Assembly: GCA_021234155.1 (NCBI GenBank) | Contig: JAJEKV010000006.1 | Location: 14,586,902 to 14,650,901, forward strand | From: Isoetes taiwanensis | Lineage: Eukaryota > Streptophyta > Lycopodiopsida > Isoetales > Isoetaceae | Length of the DNA: 64,000 bases | Reading direction: 5' to 3' | Shown here: positions 1 to 10,537 of the stretch, one piece after another | Layout: the number at the start of each line of letters is the position of its first letter | Position numbering within the stretch: position 1 is the first letter of the stretch | The notes under the pieces: generated by a model | Told to the model about the DNA's origin: nothing | Databases searched by the model: none | Seen by the model: the letters and a program-made list of their open reading frames with translations, nothing else | Position numbers and translations under genes: made by a program

Positions 1-29
1 GCTTGCCCATAGATTATCTTTCATTTCCT

Positions 30-640
30 TCAATATATGCCTTATTGCGATACCTTATTTATGATGAAATCCTTCTGATCTTTAGTAGGACTGCACACAT
101 ACAGCGAGTTGACAAATATACAAACCTTATGGGGTCCATAGAAGCATGGCTGAATGGCAATAGAGCCAAACATCTTTACAATGTAAATTTGATCAGCACC
201 ACAAGTGTATAATCAGGTTATACAAATAAAATGTAGATGCAGCCATAAGATATCTACTAAATCATTTGAATGGGAAATCTCCAAAGGTCTAGCACAAATG
301 GCAAATTGGCATCCAGAACTTTCATCTTTGTTTCACAATGATATGCCATGGGTTGATCTATAGCCTGGGATGCGCATCAAAGAAAATCTCCAGAGTCAGG
401 TGGATACTCCCGTGGTGGAGGCCTTTGCGTTTGTGCATCAATATTTGCCAATGGGATCCCTTGTTGTGATACCTTATTTATAGTAAAATCCTTCTGATCT
501 TTAGTAGGACTGCGCACATACAGTGAGTTGACAAACATACAAACCTTATGGGGTCCATAGCAGCATGGCTGAATGGCAATAGAGCCAAACATCTTATAAT
601 GTAAATTTGGTCAGCACCAAAAGTGTATAATCAGGTTATG
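30..640. repeat. Imperfect direct repeat of about 175 bp, two copies
   Basis: Positions about 49-222 recur at about 468-640 with few changes; both contain the stretch CTTCTGATCTTTAGTAGGAC and end near GTGTATAATCAGGTTAT. The copies are about 420 bp apart in the same orientation. An open minus-strand frame (592-377) spans part of the second copy, but its translation resembles no family I know. Most likely a local duplication of non-coding or transposon sequence. Confidence 0.75.
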
Positions 641-642
641 AC

Positions 643-1564
643 TATATCTGCACTTAAACTAAAACTACAGCTTCTACTGACCTGTAATACACTAGAAAAT
701 GCCACCTAGAACATCTTACTTTGGAACATGCTGCATAAGTGAGCCTGCTACCAAATAAATAATGCAGTGCTTAAAGTAGCTATCTTTGTTGCATTTTTCT
801 GGCTGTAAAGAATAGCCAAATGTGCTTCTTAGAAATATATTCAATGTCAGCAACTCATCCTAATTAGTAACAGACTGTTGCAATAGTGCATACAAAATTG
901 GCTTCAAAAGTGGAAGCTCATTTCATACACAATTAAAGATTTTGCATGTTGTAAAAATGAGAATCAGCCCTTATCACTCTTCACAGGACCTTAAGCTCAA
1001 AAGATGGATCTCTAAAACAACAAATGTTGAAACTTAGAATTTCTACCTGTTAAGCTGTGCACAAAACTCTCAGATGTATTCTCAGATAGGTCATATAATT
1101 TTCTTTAAACAATATGGAGAAAAAGCGACGGACCTTTTGAGCAGAAGTGCAACATCCCCGTCTGTGCTGCAGGATTGACCATGCACAGACCCAGGGGGCA
1201 GAGGCATTGCTTTCTGAGGCCCACATAAATCCCCCTCTATCTGCACACCATGAAGCAAGCTCTGGAACTGAATGTCCACTGACCAAGCCATGAAAATACA
1301 CAAAACCCTGTTATTAGCACACATTTTCAGAACTGGTGGAGCAACATCCATATCCAAAACTTATGCATCAGGTCCAGATCTTAATGTTCTGTGGCTGGAA
1401 AATAGAATTAATGTTGCAAGAAAGACAGAACTACGAAGAATTGCATAAGCTAATACAAATGACCTTCCATCTGCTCTAAGCTATACAATGCAACACAAAC
1501 AGAGAGATCCCTAAATTCAAATCCTTCAAAAACTCCAAATCGATCCTATCAACGGGTAGCTTAC
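643..1564. other. No recognisable gene; two overlapping unassigned minus-strand ORFs
   Basis: This stretch is AT-rich. Two overlapping open frames lie on the minus strand at 1,357-1,091 and 1,301-1,050. Neither translation contains a motif I recognise, and both being open over the same bases suggests chance rather than coding. A possible splice acceptor (TTTTCCAG on the minus strand, near 1,400) precedes them, so an exon cannot be excluded. Confidence 0.3.
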
Positions 1565-1653
1565 ATCGCTTCAATGTATTCGGCATCACAACGGATAGCC
1601 AAATCCCATAGCGTGTCCAGATCGACACGCCATGCCAGACTTTTGTTGACCAT
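1565..1653 (-). CDS. Possible short first exon, unknown protein
   Basis: On the minus strand an ATG at 1,653 opens a frame of about 30 codons rich in Trp, Leu and Asp (it contains DLDTLWDLAIRCDAEYIEA). It meets GAT|GTAAGC, a good plant splice donor, at 1,565/1,564, one codon before an in-frame stop. If real it would be the first exon of a minus-strand gene continuing towards 1,350. I cannot name the protein. The evidence is only an open frame plus a donor site. Confidence 0.2.
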
Positions 1654-1860
1654 AAAATTTTTAGCCTAATTCCCTAAGAAACATTCAATAAAGCAATACC
1701 GCACACCATACACGTTTCATTATTTGGAGACGGTATTAAAGAACTGGTCAATCTAAATTAGAGTTAATAAAGAACTCGTCATAAACTAAACTTCCACGTT
1801 TTTAGTTTTGTATTTGAAATTCAGTGGTCTGGCCTAAGATTTGACTGGTGTAGAGTATGA

Positions 1861-2664
1861 GAAACCGTATAATTTAAGGGATTTGAGGAGCCTGTTGGCA
1901 TTTAGATGTCTAATTTCTAATTTCGATCTGTTTGCAAGTTTATTGTTGCCATGGTTGGCAAATTTTCGGGCGTGGATAGTGTTTTGGGCACTTCCATGTG
2001 GAAAACATTTATAAGCAACGTTGTGAGCAAATGCAATAGTACGCATGCTGTGCTATGGCCTGAGAAAGACACCTTCATTATTCGAGAAGGAGCCTTGTTC
2101 CAAATTATCATATTCGAATTTGGAGCAAGAGAGAAGATCACAATGAGAACAATGTTTGTTGCCTTTGCACTATTTCTGATTCTCAAAAACGCGTATGCAG
2201 CTCCACCTCCAGCTGTTACATGCAGTGGAAACAATGTAAAATGCACAGTGAGTGGGAAACCGTATAATTTAAGGGATTTGAGGAGCTTGTTGGCATTTAG
2301 ATGTCTAATTTCTAATTTCGATCTGTTTGCAAGTTTATTGTTGCCATGGTTGGCAAATTTTCATCCTAAATTGTAGGGCGTGGATAGTGTTTTGGGCACT
2401 TCCATGTGGAAAACATTTATAAGCAACGTTGTGAGCAAATGCAATAGTACGCATGCTGTGCTATGGCCTGAGAAAGACACCTTCATTATTTAAGAAGGAG
2501 CCTTGTTCCAAATTATCATATTCCAATTTGGAGCAAGAGAGAAGATCACAATGAGAACAATGTTTGTTGCCTTTGCACTATTTCTGATTCTCAAAAACGC
2601 ATATGCAGCTCCACCTCCAGCTGTTACATGCAGTGGAAACAATGTAAAATGCACAGTGAGTGGA
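1861..2664 (+). repeat. Tandem duplication of the GULLO promoter and signal-peptide segment
   Basis: Unit 1 (1,861-2,255) and unit 2 (2,256-2,664) are almost identical and abut exactly at GAAACCGTATAATTT. Unit 2 carries an extra 15-bp stretch at about 2,362-2,376. Each unit holds about 280 bp upstream of the GULLO ATG plus the codons for the N-terminal signal peptide up to the VTCSGNNVKCTVSG stretch. Only unit 2 runs on into the rest of the gene, so unit 1 is a spare promoter with a truncated first exon. Confidence 0.9.
2143..2376 (+). pseudogene. Truncated GULLO N-terminus from the upstream duplicate
   Basis: The ATG at 2,143 starts the same signal peptide (MRTMFVAFALFLILKNAYA) and first mature residues as the gene at 2,551. 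The frame then crosses the duplication junction at 2,256 into copied upstream sequence and stops at 2,376. The product would be a secreted peptide of about 77 residues without an FAD domain. The unit-1 promoter is otherwise as complete as unit 2, so it may be transcribed, and read-through or splicing into the downstream copy is possible. I see no other sign of function. Confidence 0.75.
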
Positions 2665-4458
2665 ACCTATGGAACATGGCCTGATAGGAGCATTTGCAGA
2701 GCAGAAAAAGTGGTGTACCCAAAAAATGAAGAAGAGATTATTGCGGCGGTGTCCGAGGCAACCAGAAACAAAATGAAGATGAAAGTGGTGAGCAAATTAT
2801 CCCACAGTATGACCAAACTAGTATGTCCAGGAGGAGACAGAGGCCTTCTTATCAGCACAAGAGATCTTATCAGCATTGAAGTTGATAAAGAATCTAAAAG
2901 TGTGACAGTAGATCCTGGAGTTTATCTACAGGATTTTGTGGATGAAATTGCAAAATATGGTTTTGCATTTCCTGCTTCGCCGTACTGGAATGGATTATCA
3001 ATGGCAGGCATGCTTGGAACAGGAGCTCATGGCAGTTCATTATGGGGCAAAGGTAGTGCACTTCATGAATATGTCAAAAGTATTCATCTTGTAGTCCCTG
3101 CTTCCAAATCAGAAGGTTATGCTAAGGTTCTGGTGCTTACCGAAGGCGATCCCAGGTTTGAAGCAGCAAAGGTTTCACTTGGTGTGTTGGGTGTTATTTC
3201 AAAAATAACCTTTGAAGTGCAGCCCATGTTCAAACGTTCTGTTACAAACTTGAAGCAATCAGATGATGACCTTGAAGATCAGATTGTATCCTTTGGATTA
3301 CAGCATGAATTTGCAGATGTGATTTGGTATGCATCTCAAAACACGACCATTTACAGAATCGACAACAGAGTTGATGTTAGCACTGAGGGAGAGGGTGTCA
3401 ATAAATTCCTTGGCTTCAGGAAATACCACAAACTTGTGGCCCACGCTGATAGAGTAGCTGGTAAGAGTAAGAATAGAAACATGTATATGCATTGATGTTC
3501 TTTAAGGCATATGTCTAAACAAATGATCTCGTTTGTTTTGTTACAGAGTATCTTTATGAATTAGCCAAGGATTCTGCAGCAAAATGTGCTCAGGCAGCCA
3601 TACATGTATATGCATTTGAACAATTTATGAACTGTTTATGTAATCATAACATTGCGTAACATTTTTGTTCTTTCCATTCCAGTTAGAAATTATGGAAGGA
3701 TGTGGTGCTGGGATGAAAAACACAGGGGATGATTTTGTTGGATATCCAGTTATTGGTTTCCAGAACAAAATTCAAACTACAGGAAGCTGCTACAAAGCTG
3801 AAGATGACAACGAAATTTGTGTATGGGATCCAAGAGTAGACGGATTATTTTTCCACCAGACTACAGTGTCCATATCTGTGCACAAGATCAGAGATTTCAT
3901 AATTGATGTGAAAAACTGAGGCAAGAAAAGAACGCAACGTTATGTGGGGTAGACATGTATTATGGCTTCGTGATGCGCTATGTGAAGGCTTCTAGTGCAT
4001 TTTTGGGGCATGCAGAAGATTCAGTTGATGTGGATATTACATATTATCGTTCAAGAGATCCCAAAGCTCCAAGACTACACCAGGACGTGTTGGAAGAGAT
4101 TGAACAGATAGCTGTGTTTAAGTATGATGGCCTTCCTCACTGGGGTAAGAACAGAAACGTTGCATTTATTGATGTTGCAAAGAAATTCCCACACATGGAC
4201 TTGTTTTTAAAAATTAGAGCAGAGCTAGATCCTCAAGAATTGTTCTCAAGTGAGTGGTCAGATGCAATGTTAGGGCTCAATATTACAGGTTTGACAAGTT
4301 CTGAAGATCATTGTGCCCTGGAAGGAATGTGTATTTGTTCCGAAGATCGCCACTGTGCTCCTGAAAAAGCTTACTATTGCGAACCTGGCTTAGTTTATCC
4401 TGCTGCTAGGGTGTGTAGGCACTCGGATTCGTCAGTACGCGCTCGAGAAGAACTCTAG
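2551..4458 (+). CDS. L-gulono-1,4-lactone oxidase-like protein, three exons, frameshift in exon 3
   Basis: Plant GULLO-type FAD-linked aldonolactone oxidoreductase; the family oxidises L-gulono-1,4-lactone towards ascorbate. Exons inferred from splice signals: 2,551-3,460 (donor G|GTAAGAG), 3,547-3,605 (acceptor TTACAG, donor GTATATG), 3,683-4,458 (acceptor CATTCCAG); phases agree. The start at MRTMFVAFALF is chosen because it opens a signal peptide ending near NAYA; an in-frame ATG lies 16 codons upstream. Exon 1 holds the N-terminal Cys-rich stretch and the FAD-binding PCMH fold (SHSMTKLVCPGG, GTGAHGSSLWG). Exon 3 holds the C-terminal ALO domain with GYPVIGFQNKIQTTGSC, FFHQTT, the GLPHWGKN motif and a Cys-rich tail (CALEGMCICSEDRHC). 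At about 3,913-3,918 there are five As where the sister exon at 9,616 has six, giving VKN-stop and then re-entry in another frame to a TAG at 4,456-4,458. It is thus a pseudogene unless that base is an assembly error or the distal exon 3 is used. Confidence 0.88.
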
Positions 4459-5800
4459 TCTTTATCACTTTTCACGTGGACGTTAAAACCATCATCATCA
4501 TCTATATCTATATCTGTCTATTTATTATATAATAATATAATAATAATAAAGCCATTTTAAGGATAGTCTGTGCGAGCATCTCATCCTTTAATTTCTTTTG
4601 TGAACTTCATCCGTCAGATTTACTGGTTTTGTTTGTAGGTTAGGAAGACGCAACGGTTTTTCTCATTCACTCTCTTTTAGGATGTCGCAAATATTGCGCC
4701 CAAGTTTATTTCTGGCACAACCGTTCAATCATAGATATAGTTCATGATTTATCGGAGATTCTGTGTGCAAAGGTAAGAATGAGTTGGACATTGTGTGACG
4801 TTTGAATGTGATGTACGCGGCCAAGCTTATCTCTGCTTCTCTGCATATAAATTTTTCTTATTTTGCAGTGTAGATCTAACAAGTAAGATTACCAAGGGAG
4901 CAGTCATGTAGTTAAAAGGTCATCCCCTGGTCCTGCATGATATTAAAGACATCCTTTTTACAGTTGGCATTAACTCCTTTTATAACTCCAGAGAATCATT
5001 ATTTGAGAGCTATATCATTGTTCATCTGCACAGAAGTTAACAAATTCGCATTTACTATTATGCAATCTGCAGGATTTTTACCTTACATTGCCCTATCTAA
5101 TAAGCAACCTAGCAAGTCAGGAGATAGCATGAAGCTTTTTGGTCATACATTGGTAGCGCCCACATAATAATAAAGCCATTTTAAGGATAGTCTATGCAGC
5201 ATCTCATTCTTTAATTTCTTTTGTTGAATTCCATCCGTCACATTTACCAGTTTTGTTTGTAGGTTAGGAAGACGCAACGGTTTTTCTCATTCATTCTCTT
5301 TTAGGATGCCGCAAATATTGCACTCGAGTTTATTTCTGGCACATCCGTTCAATCATAGATATAGTTCATGATTTATCTGGAGATTCGTGGTAGCGGTTGT
5401 AAGAATGAGTTGGACATTGTGTGACGCTTGAATGTGATGTATGCGCCGCTTATCCGGTGGCTTCTCCGTGATATAAATTTTTCTTATTTTGCAGTGTAGA
5501 TCTAACAAGTAAGATTACCAAGGGAGCAGTCATGTAGTTAAAAGGTCATCCCCTGGTCCTGCACGATATTAAAGACATCCTTTTTACAGTTGGCATTTGC
5601 TAACTCCTTTTATAACTCCAGAGAATCATTCTTTGCGAGCTATATCATTGTTCATCTGCATAGAAGTTAACAAATTCGCATTTACTGTTATGTAGTCTGC
5701 AGGATTTACGATTATGTAGTCTGCACGCACTCGAGAAGAACTCTAATCTATATATATATGTATTTTATCATTTTTCACGTGGACGTTAAAATTCCATCAT
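4459..5800 (+). repeat. Duplicated 3' flank of the GULLO gene, with a stray gene-end remnant
   Basis: After the stop codon, a 624-bp unit (4,542-5,165) beginning AATAATAAAGCCATTTTAAGG is repeated at 5,166-5,730. Both units carry AATAAA-like signals and the stretch CAAGGGAGCAGTCATGTAGT. At 5,726-5,800 the last GULLO codons (CTCGAGAAGAACTCTA) and the start of the 3' UTR (ATTTTTCACGTGGACGTTAAAA) reappear without the rest of the gene. So the gene's 3' end exists three times (about 4,440, 5,728 and 10,145). No other gene is visible here. Confidence 0.8.
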
Positions 5801-7560
5801 CATTCTCATTGTTAAATGTGTCTAATCATCTTTACATTATTTCAATCAAGAATTTGTCTTATGCATCGTTCTTTGTTTTGGTGTGTTATGAGAGATCCTG
5901 CAGCTTCTGCAACATCGCTGGAAACTCTAAGACATTTGAGAAATATTGGCAGGCTGCTGTGTTAAAATGTTCCAAGATTCTTTTTCTATTAAAACTCCAG
6001 TAAGCAACATCACGATATTCCGCTTTGCTTAGCAGTGGGTCCTCCACCATGGTAATTAACATTTGCTTTGTACCTATAGAAACAGAAGAAGGATCGAATG
6101 AGGTAACTAGGATTAAATGCACGTATTCCAGAATAGAAAATAAAAACAAAAATGTCAAAATGCAAGCAACTTTAACACAAGAATCCAAACTTGATGGGAA
6201 GTAAGAAACAATTGTATTCTAGAATAAAACCTTACCAGACCATGTTTTCATATCCGGCTCGTACTGGGGATCCAAAGTGGTTCTTCAAGGTGGATTCTAC
6301 AAGGCCCACTTGCATGCTCGAATGAAACACAACAAACCGCCAGTGCTTTGTCGTTATAATTTTTATAGTGCTGTCGACGATTAAATTCTAAGTTCTTGAA
6401 GGGCTGGTCGTCGTATTAGCTGTCCTTTAGTTTGAAGCCATATGGTAGGTCGGCAATTACTAATGAGAAATCCTAAGGCTTTATTGATGCAACCAACTTC
6501 GTACAGTCCCCGTGAACGATAAAAAACAGGTTGTTTTGATCAAATATACAAAATCATTTGTAGTCAGATGGCTTAACATCCACAACACGCCCGTCTGCTA
6601 ACGTCCTCTCCTCCCGGGTTGTCCTTACCAGTTGCATAAGGCCCTGTAGTAGGTCCTTGTTCTTCTTTTTGCTCTGTAACAAGAAAAAGATACTGCAACG
6701 ATGCAAAACATAAAAACGAAAAAGAAAAACAAAGGGTAGACGTACCTATCCCTCAAAATTTGGAGCGCATTAGATGATCCGTTCGTCCGAAGTTGCAACT
6801 GGATATAGTTCTGATATGGTGGTGCTCGGGGGAGCGGTTCATGCCAACGCATCCAGAATTAATATTAGGGATTAATTTGTCCATGATAGCTTAGGTCCTA
6901 AATTATGGTCATAAGTTATGGTTTGGGATTAGATAGGTAGAATAATATTTTAAAGTTATGGGTCAATGGTCTAGATTAAAAAGTTAATGATTCGCTTGGC
7001 TGATAACGGGTCGCGAATCCGTTACAGTCGAATCTATATCAGAGCTTAGAAAGAGCTCCCGGAGCTGGGGAAAAAGGTTAGATCTGGCCCTGCCAAAGGG
7101 AGAATCTATGATATTCTTGGTCGAATCTTAGCTATTAGTGCTTATCTGCCTTTTTGAGAGATATTTTTGTTCAGCCAAAAGGTTCTTCCGGATATAGTAG
7201 ATCTATGCCTATAAAATGGAATCGCTTCTCTGATCATAGCTGAAGGTCTACGGTTGAGTTTTGGAGCTAAGTCCTTCTGTTCTATCTGTGGTCTTAATGA
7301 GTTGAGTCTGTTCTTTGAAGTTGAACACTTGGATGCGATTGAGAATGCAAGATAACGATTTCTTGCAGAGCCTGGACCCGGTTGGGTGGAGAGCTTTGGG
7401 CTAAAGGCCTGGTTTTTAGAATGGTTAATGATTTTGTGTTTAAGTTCTGTTTTCTGGCTAACTCTTGTGATTTGTATCAAGTTCTTTACATCTGTCCCAG
7501 TTGTCAACGTTTAATTGTTCCATCAAACATGTTTGACAAATTATTACGTTTTTTTGGCTG
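5801..7560. other. No gene recognised
   Basis: Several open frames occur on the minus strand (for example 6,188-5,886 and 7,507-7,142), but none has a recognisable domain, plausible splice context or repeat partner in the window. The sequence between 6,860 and 7,140 is AT-rich with short degenerate repeats. I see no promoter, RNA gene or clear transposon end. Confidence 0.4.
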
Positions 7561-7629
7561 AAAGAAAATCAAGCCAACAATGAGATATACAAAGATCTTG
7601 AAACACACAAGACCAAAAATGCAAAACTA

Positions 7630-7815
7630 CTTTTGTATTCCGGAATATGCTTCCACTTTTCACTAAAGCAAAAGTGTACTCCAGAGTACACTTCTGCCAC
7701 GGATCACGGCAAATGTGTACTTCATAGTGCAATTTTGCTTTACAATAAAGCGAATGCGTATTGTGGAATACACATTTGCTTTAAAATGAAGCCAACTTGC
7801 ACAACAAAAATCGTT
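7630..7815. repeat. Degenerate palindromic GTGTAC/GAATAC short repeats
   Basis: Four to five related units of about 35-45 bp, each holding a small inverted repeat such as GTGTACTCCAGAGTACAC (7,673-7,690) or GTATTGTGGAATAC, alternate with CTTT(A/G)CTTTAAA-like spacers. They look like a decayed array of hairpins rather than coding DNA. Confidence 0.5.
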
Positions 7816-7894
7816 TAATATGTTTTTTGACGGAAGTGTCGGCTATTCCAGAAGAACAAATAGACAACAAAATGATGTATGAGGTTCAACATAC

Positions 7895-8527
7895 TTGTGC
7901 AGCTCCGTGGACATTTCCTCCAATGTAAAGGCCTTGTCTACAACTTTTTGCAGTAGCCTTTCCAACAATTCCATATCAGTGAAGCCCTGCATTTCTCTCC
8001 AGACGGTTATGGTCATCTCTTTTTTTGGAACGTCGGAGCCCTTCTTCTTGTGTGAGACCTTTCCTTTGTTTTTTAACTCCCCGCGCTCAAATATATTGAA
8101 TAACTCATTCTCGAGTTCCCAGATCTGTACTTGCAATTGGAAAATTGTTAGTGGGGGGCAAGAAAACTTATTCCGAAATGCAAAAGAAAACACAAGTTGG
8201 GACCAATTGTCATGGCTTATTAGAGACTACCTTTTATTTGCCTCGTCATATTGAGGCAACATTCGATAACACATGCCTCCTTTATGGCCGGTTTCTTGAG
8301 ATCTTCTCCATATGTATGAACCTTATCTTGTCAACGAAGCTCATTTTTAGTTTGTACTCGTTGTCAGCATTGTGCGCGTTGGCAACGATCTTCGCTTCTT
8401 CGTCAGCGCAGAGGACAGAGAGGTATCTCGGGTTATTCTTTTCTTTGTACAGCTGCCTCCTTGCTTTGAAACTGTGGTTGCCCCCCAAAACGTAATGCAT
8501 ATAAGTGTCTGCATTTTCTAAGCACAA
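7895..8527 (-). pseudogene. ParB/sulfiredoxin-like (GGNHS) protein fragment, two exons
   Basis: On the minus strand the upstream exon (about 8,515-8,290) encodes YVLGGNHSFKARRQLYKE followed by LCADEEAKIVANAHNADNE and LKMSFVDKIRF. GGNHS followed by a conserved 'A..HN......MSF.DK' stretch is the pattern I associate with eukaryotic ParB-like domain proteins of unknown function that are often linked to transposons. The second exon (8,124-7,895) has a good acceptor (AAGTACAG) and donor (CACAA|GTATGTTG). It encodes a helical segment with WREMQGFTDMELLERLLQ and LEEMSTELHK. No full-length frame is present and neither end was located, so this is a fragment. The ParB assignment rests on motif memory; the joined two-exon model is inference. 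Confidence 0.4.
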
Positions 8528-8575
8528 TTTTAATATAATGAGAAAATTTTTAGAAAATTAGATTTTTTTTTTTAA

Positions 8576-8815
8576 GACCTTATGCAGGGGTTGTATACAC
8601 GTGTACAGTACCCCTGTATCATGCATATGTTGTGTACACCATGAAATATTTAGAAAACATATTTACTCGATATCATACACCTTCTGCATGTGTCAGGTAC
8701 ACGGGTATGACACCCATGTATCATACATATATTTTTAAAATACATGAATAGATTTGTAGACCTTCTGCAGGTGTATGATACACGTGAGTAGTACACATGT
8801 ATTATACCCACATAA
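8576..8815. repeat. Three-copy tandem repeat rich in GTGTAC/ATGTAT palindromes
   Basis: Units begin near 8,576, 8,677 and 8,757 with (A)GACCTT(A/C)TGCAGG- or ACACCTTCTGCATG-like starts. Each continues with a (G/T)ATACACGTG-type palindrome and CCCATGTATCATACATAT-like ends. Divergence among copies is high. No coding signal. Confidence 0.6.
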
Positions 8816-8829
8816 GCTGACTCTGCTAA

Positions 8830-9313
8830 TAAACCTACAAAACCAAAAGATCTCATTGCATCCAGGAAGCGGCTATGGTGTCAATTTGGCAGAGGGAATG
8901 ATAGGAATCTTGGGGTCAGCAGTATTTGTGGCAGAAGTGAACAACTGATTATACTTAATGGTGAAACTATTAGCAGCGCCTTTGATATAAAAATAAGCCA
9001 TCCACATATGATCTCTTATCAATCTGTAGAAACTCTGCTGTACCATGAGTAAGATTAGGGTACCATAGGCATCAGCTAACATCCTGTGAGTGTATTATAA
9101 TTGCCTGTATTTAGCAAATTGCCTTTTAGTGAATTCCTGATGGTGCTTATAAATAAACCAGTACATATATGCCACCTGAAAGACTTCTCTAGATTTATCA
9201 CTCTTCTAATCTACTTTCTGGTTTCTTGCTCTTATCTGCTCTTGGGATCCGGTTCGACACTCCTTCTTCACGATCCAGCTTCGATTTTGGTCGATTCCCC
9301 TTTCTTCTTTTGG
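8830..9313. other. No gene recognised; sequence between duplicated GULLO parts
   Basis: AT-rich spacer with only short chance frames. At about 9,314 it joins, without any linker, sequence homologous to GULLO intron 2 (TTATGAACTGTTTATGTAATCATAACATTGCGTAAC), which marks the left breakpoint of the exon 3 duplication. Confidence 0.5.
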
Positions 9314-9384
9314 ACATTTGAATAATTTATGAACTGTTTATGTAATCATAACATTGCGTAACATTTTTGCTCTTTCCATTCCAG

Positions 9385-10161
9385 TCAGAAATTATGGAAG
9401 GACATGGTGGTGGGATGAAGAACACAGAGGATGATTTTATTGGATATCCAGTTATTGGTTTCCAGAACAAAATTCAAACTACAGGAAGCTGCTACAAAGC
9501 TGAAGATGACCGCGAAATTTGTGTATGGGATCCAAGAGTAGATGGATTATTTTTCCACCAGACTACAGTGTCCATATCTGTGCACAAGATCAGAGATTTC
9601 ATAATTGATGTGAAAAAACTGAGGCAAGAAAAGCCCGCAACGTTATGTGGAGTAGACATGTATTATGGCTTCGTGATGCGCTATGTGAAGGTTTCTAGTG
9701 CATTTTTGGGGCATGCAGAAGATTCAGTTGATGTGGATATTACGTATTATCGTTCAAGAGATCCCAAAGCTCCAAGACTACACCAGGGCGTGTTGGAAGA
9801 GATTGAACAGATAGCTGTGTTTAAATATGATGGCCTTCCTCACTGGGGCAAGAACAGAAACATTGCATTTATTGATGTTGCAAAGAAATTCCCACACATG
9901 GACTTGTTTTTAAAAACTAGAGCAGAGCTAGATCCTCAAGGATTATTCTCAGGTGAGTGGTCAGATGCAATGTTAGGGATCAATACTAAAGGTTTGATAA
10001 GTTCTGAAGATCATTGTGCCATAGAAGGAATGTGTATTTGTTCCAAAGACCGCCACTGTGCTCGTGAAGAACATTACTATTGTGAAGCTGGCTTAGTTTA
10101 TCCTGCTGCTAGGGTGTGTAGGCACTTGGATTCGTTAGCACGTGCTCGAGAAGAACTCTAG
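9385..10161 (+). CDS. Second, intact copy of the GULLO terminal exon
   Basis: This 777-bp exon encodes the C-terminal ALO domain of an L-gulonolactone oxidase-like protein: IGFQNKIQTTGSC, WDPRVDGLFFHQTT, VDMYYGFVMRYVKVSSAF, GLPHWGKN, LFSGEWSDAMLG and the Cys-rich tail CAIEGMCICSKDRHC. It ends at a TAG at 10,161. It is preceded by about 70 bp of intron 2 and the same acceptor (CATTCCAG|TCAGAAATTATG), so its start is the acceptor, not an ATG. Unlike the copy at 3,683 it keeps six As at 9,613-9,618 and stays open (VKKLRQEK). There is no exon 1 or 2 copy next to it. It is either a 5'-truncated duplicate or a distal alternative terminal exon for the gene at 2,551; the phase (0) fits the donor at 3,605. 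Confidence 0.85.
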   Translation, partial: SEIMEGHGGGMKNTEDDFIGYPVIGFQNKIQTTGSCYKAEDDREICVWDPRVDGLFFHQTTVSISVHKIRDFIIDVKKLRQEKPATLCGVDMYYGFVMRYVKVSSAFLGHAEDSVDVDITYYRSRDPKAPRLHQGVLEEIEQIAVFKYDGLPHWGKNRNIAFIDVAKKFPHMDLFLKTRAELDPQGLFSGEWSDAMLGINTKGLISSEDHCAIEGMCICSKDRHCAREEHYYCEAGLVYPAARVCRHLDSLARAREEL

Positions 10162-10338
10162 TCTATATATTATATGTATTTTATCATTTTTCACATGGAC
10201 GTTAAAACCGTCATCTATATCTATATGTAGCATAATAACAGGGGGTTTTCTTTGTGTTTTTGTATGTTTTTCACTAAGGTTTTCCTATGATTTCGTATGT
10301 ACTAATGCGTACATCTAGAGTGCACCATTTCTGAGCCA

Positions 10339-10533
10339 TTGACTTTAGCCTCTTTTTTTTTCAATGGTCAACAACCAATGGCTCACAACAAAAGCCCTTT
10401 TTTTGTGCGAGTGGTGCATAATGGGCACATAAAGGGCCCTTGATTTTAGCTTTTTTTTCAATGGTCAACAACCAATGGCTCACAAAAAAAGCCCTCTTTT
10501 TGTGGCTGTGGTGCATAATGGGCACATGAAGGG
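10339..10533. repeat. Two-copy tandem repeat, 101-bp period
   Basis: Units start at 10,339 and 10,440 (TTGACTTTAGC / TTGATTTTAGC). They share TCAATGGTCAACAACCAATG, GCTCACAA, AAAGCCC and GGTGCATAATGGGCACAT. Non-coding. Confidence 0.8.
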
Positions 10534-10537
10534 CTTG

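Noticed and set aside
1050-1357. Two overlapping minus-strand ORFs as a real exon
   Set aside because: Kept only as unassigned: both frames are open over the same bases, neither has a motif and the upstream stop next to the only acceptor breaks one of them.
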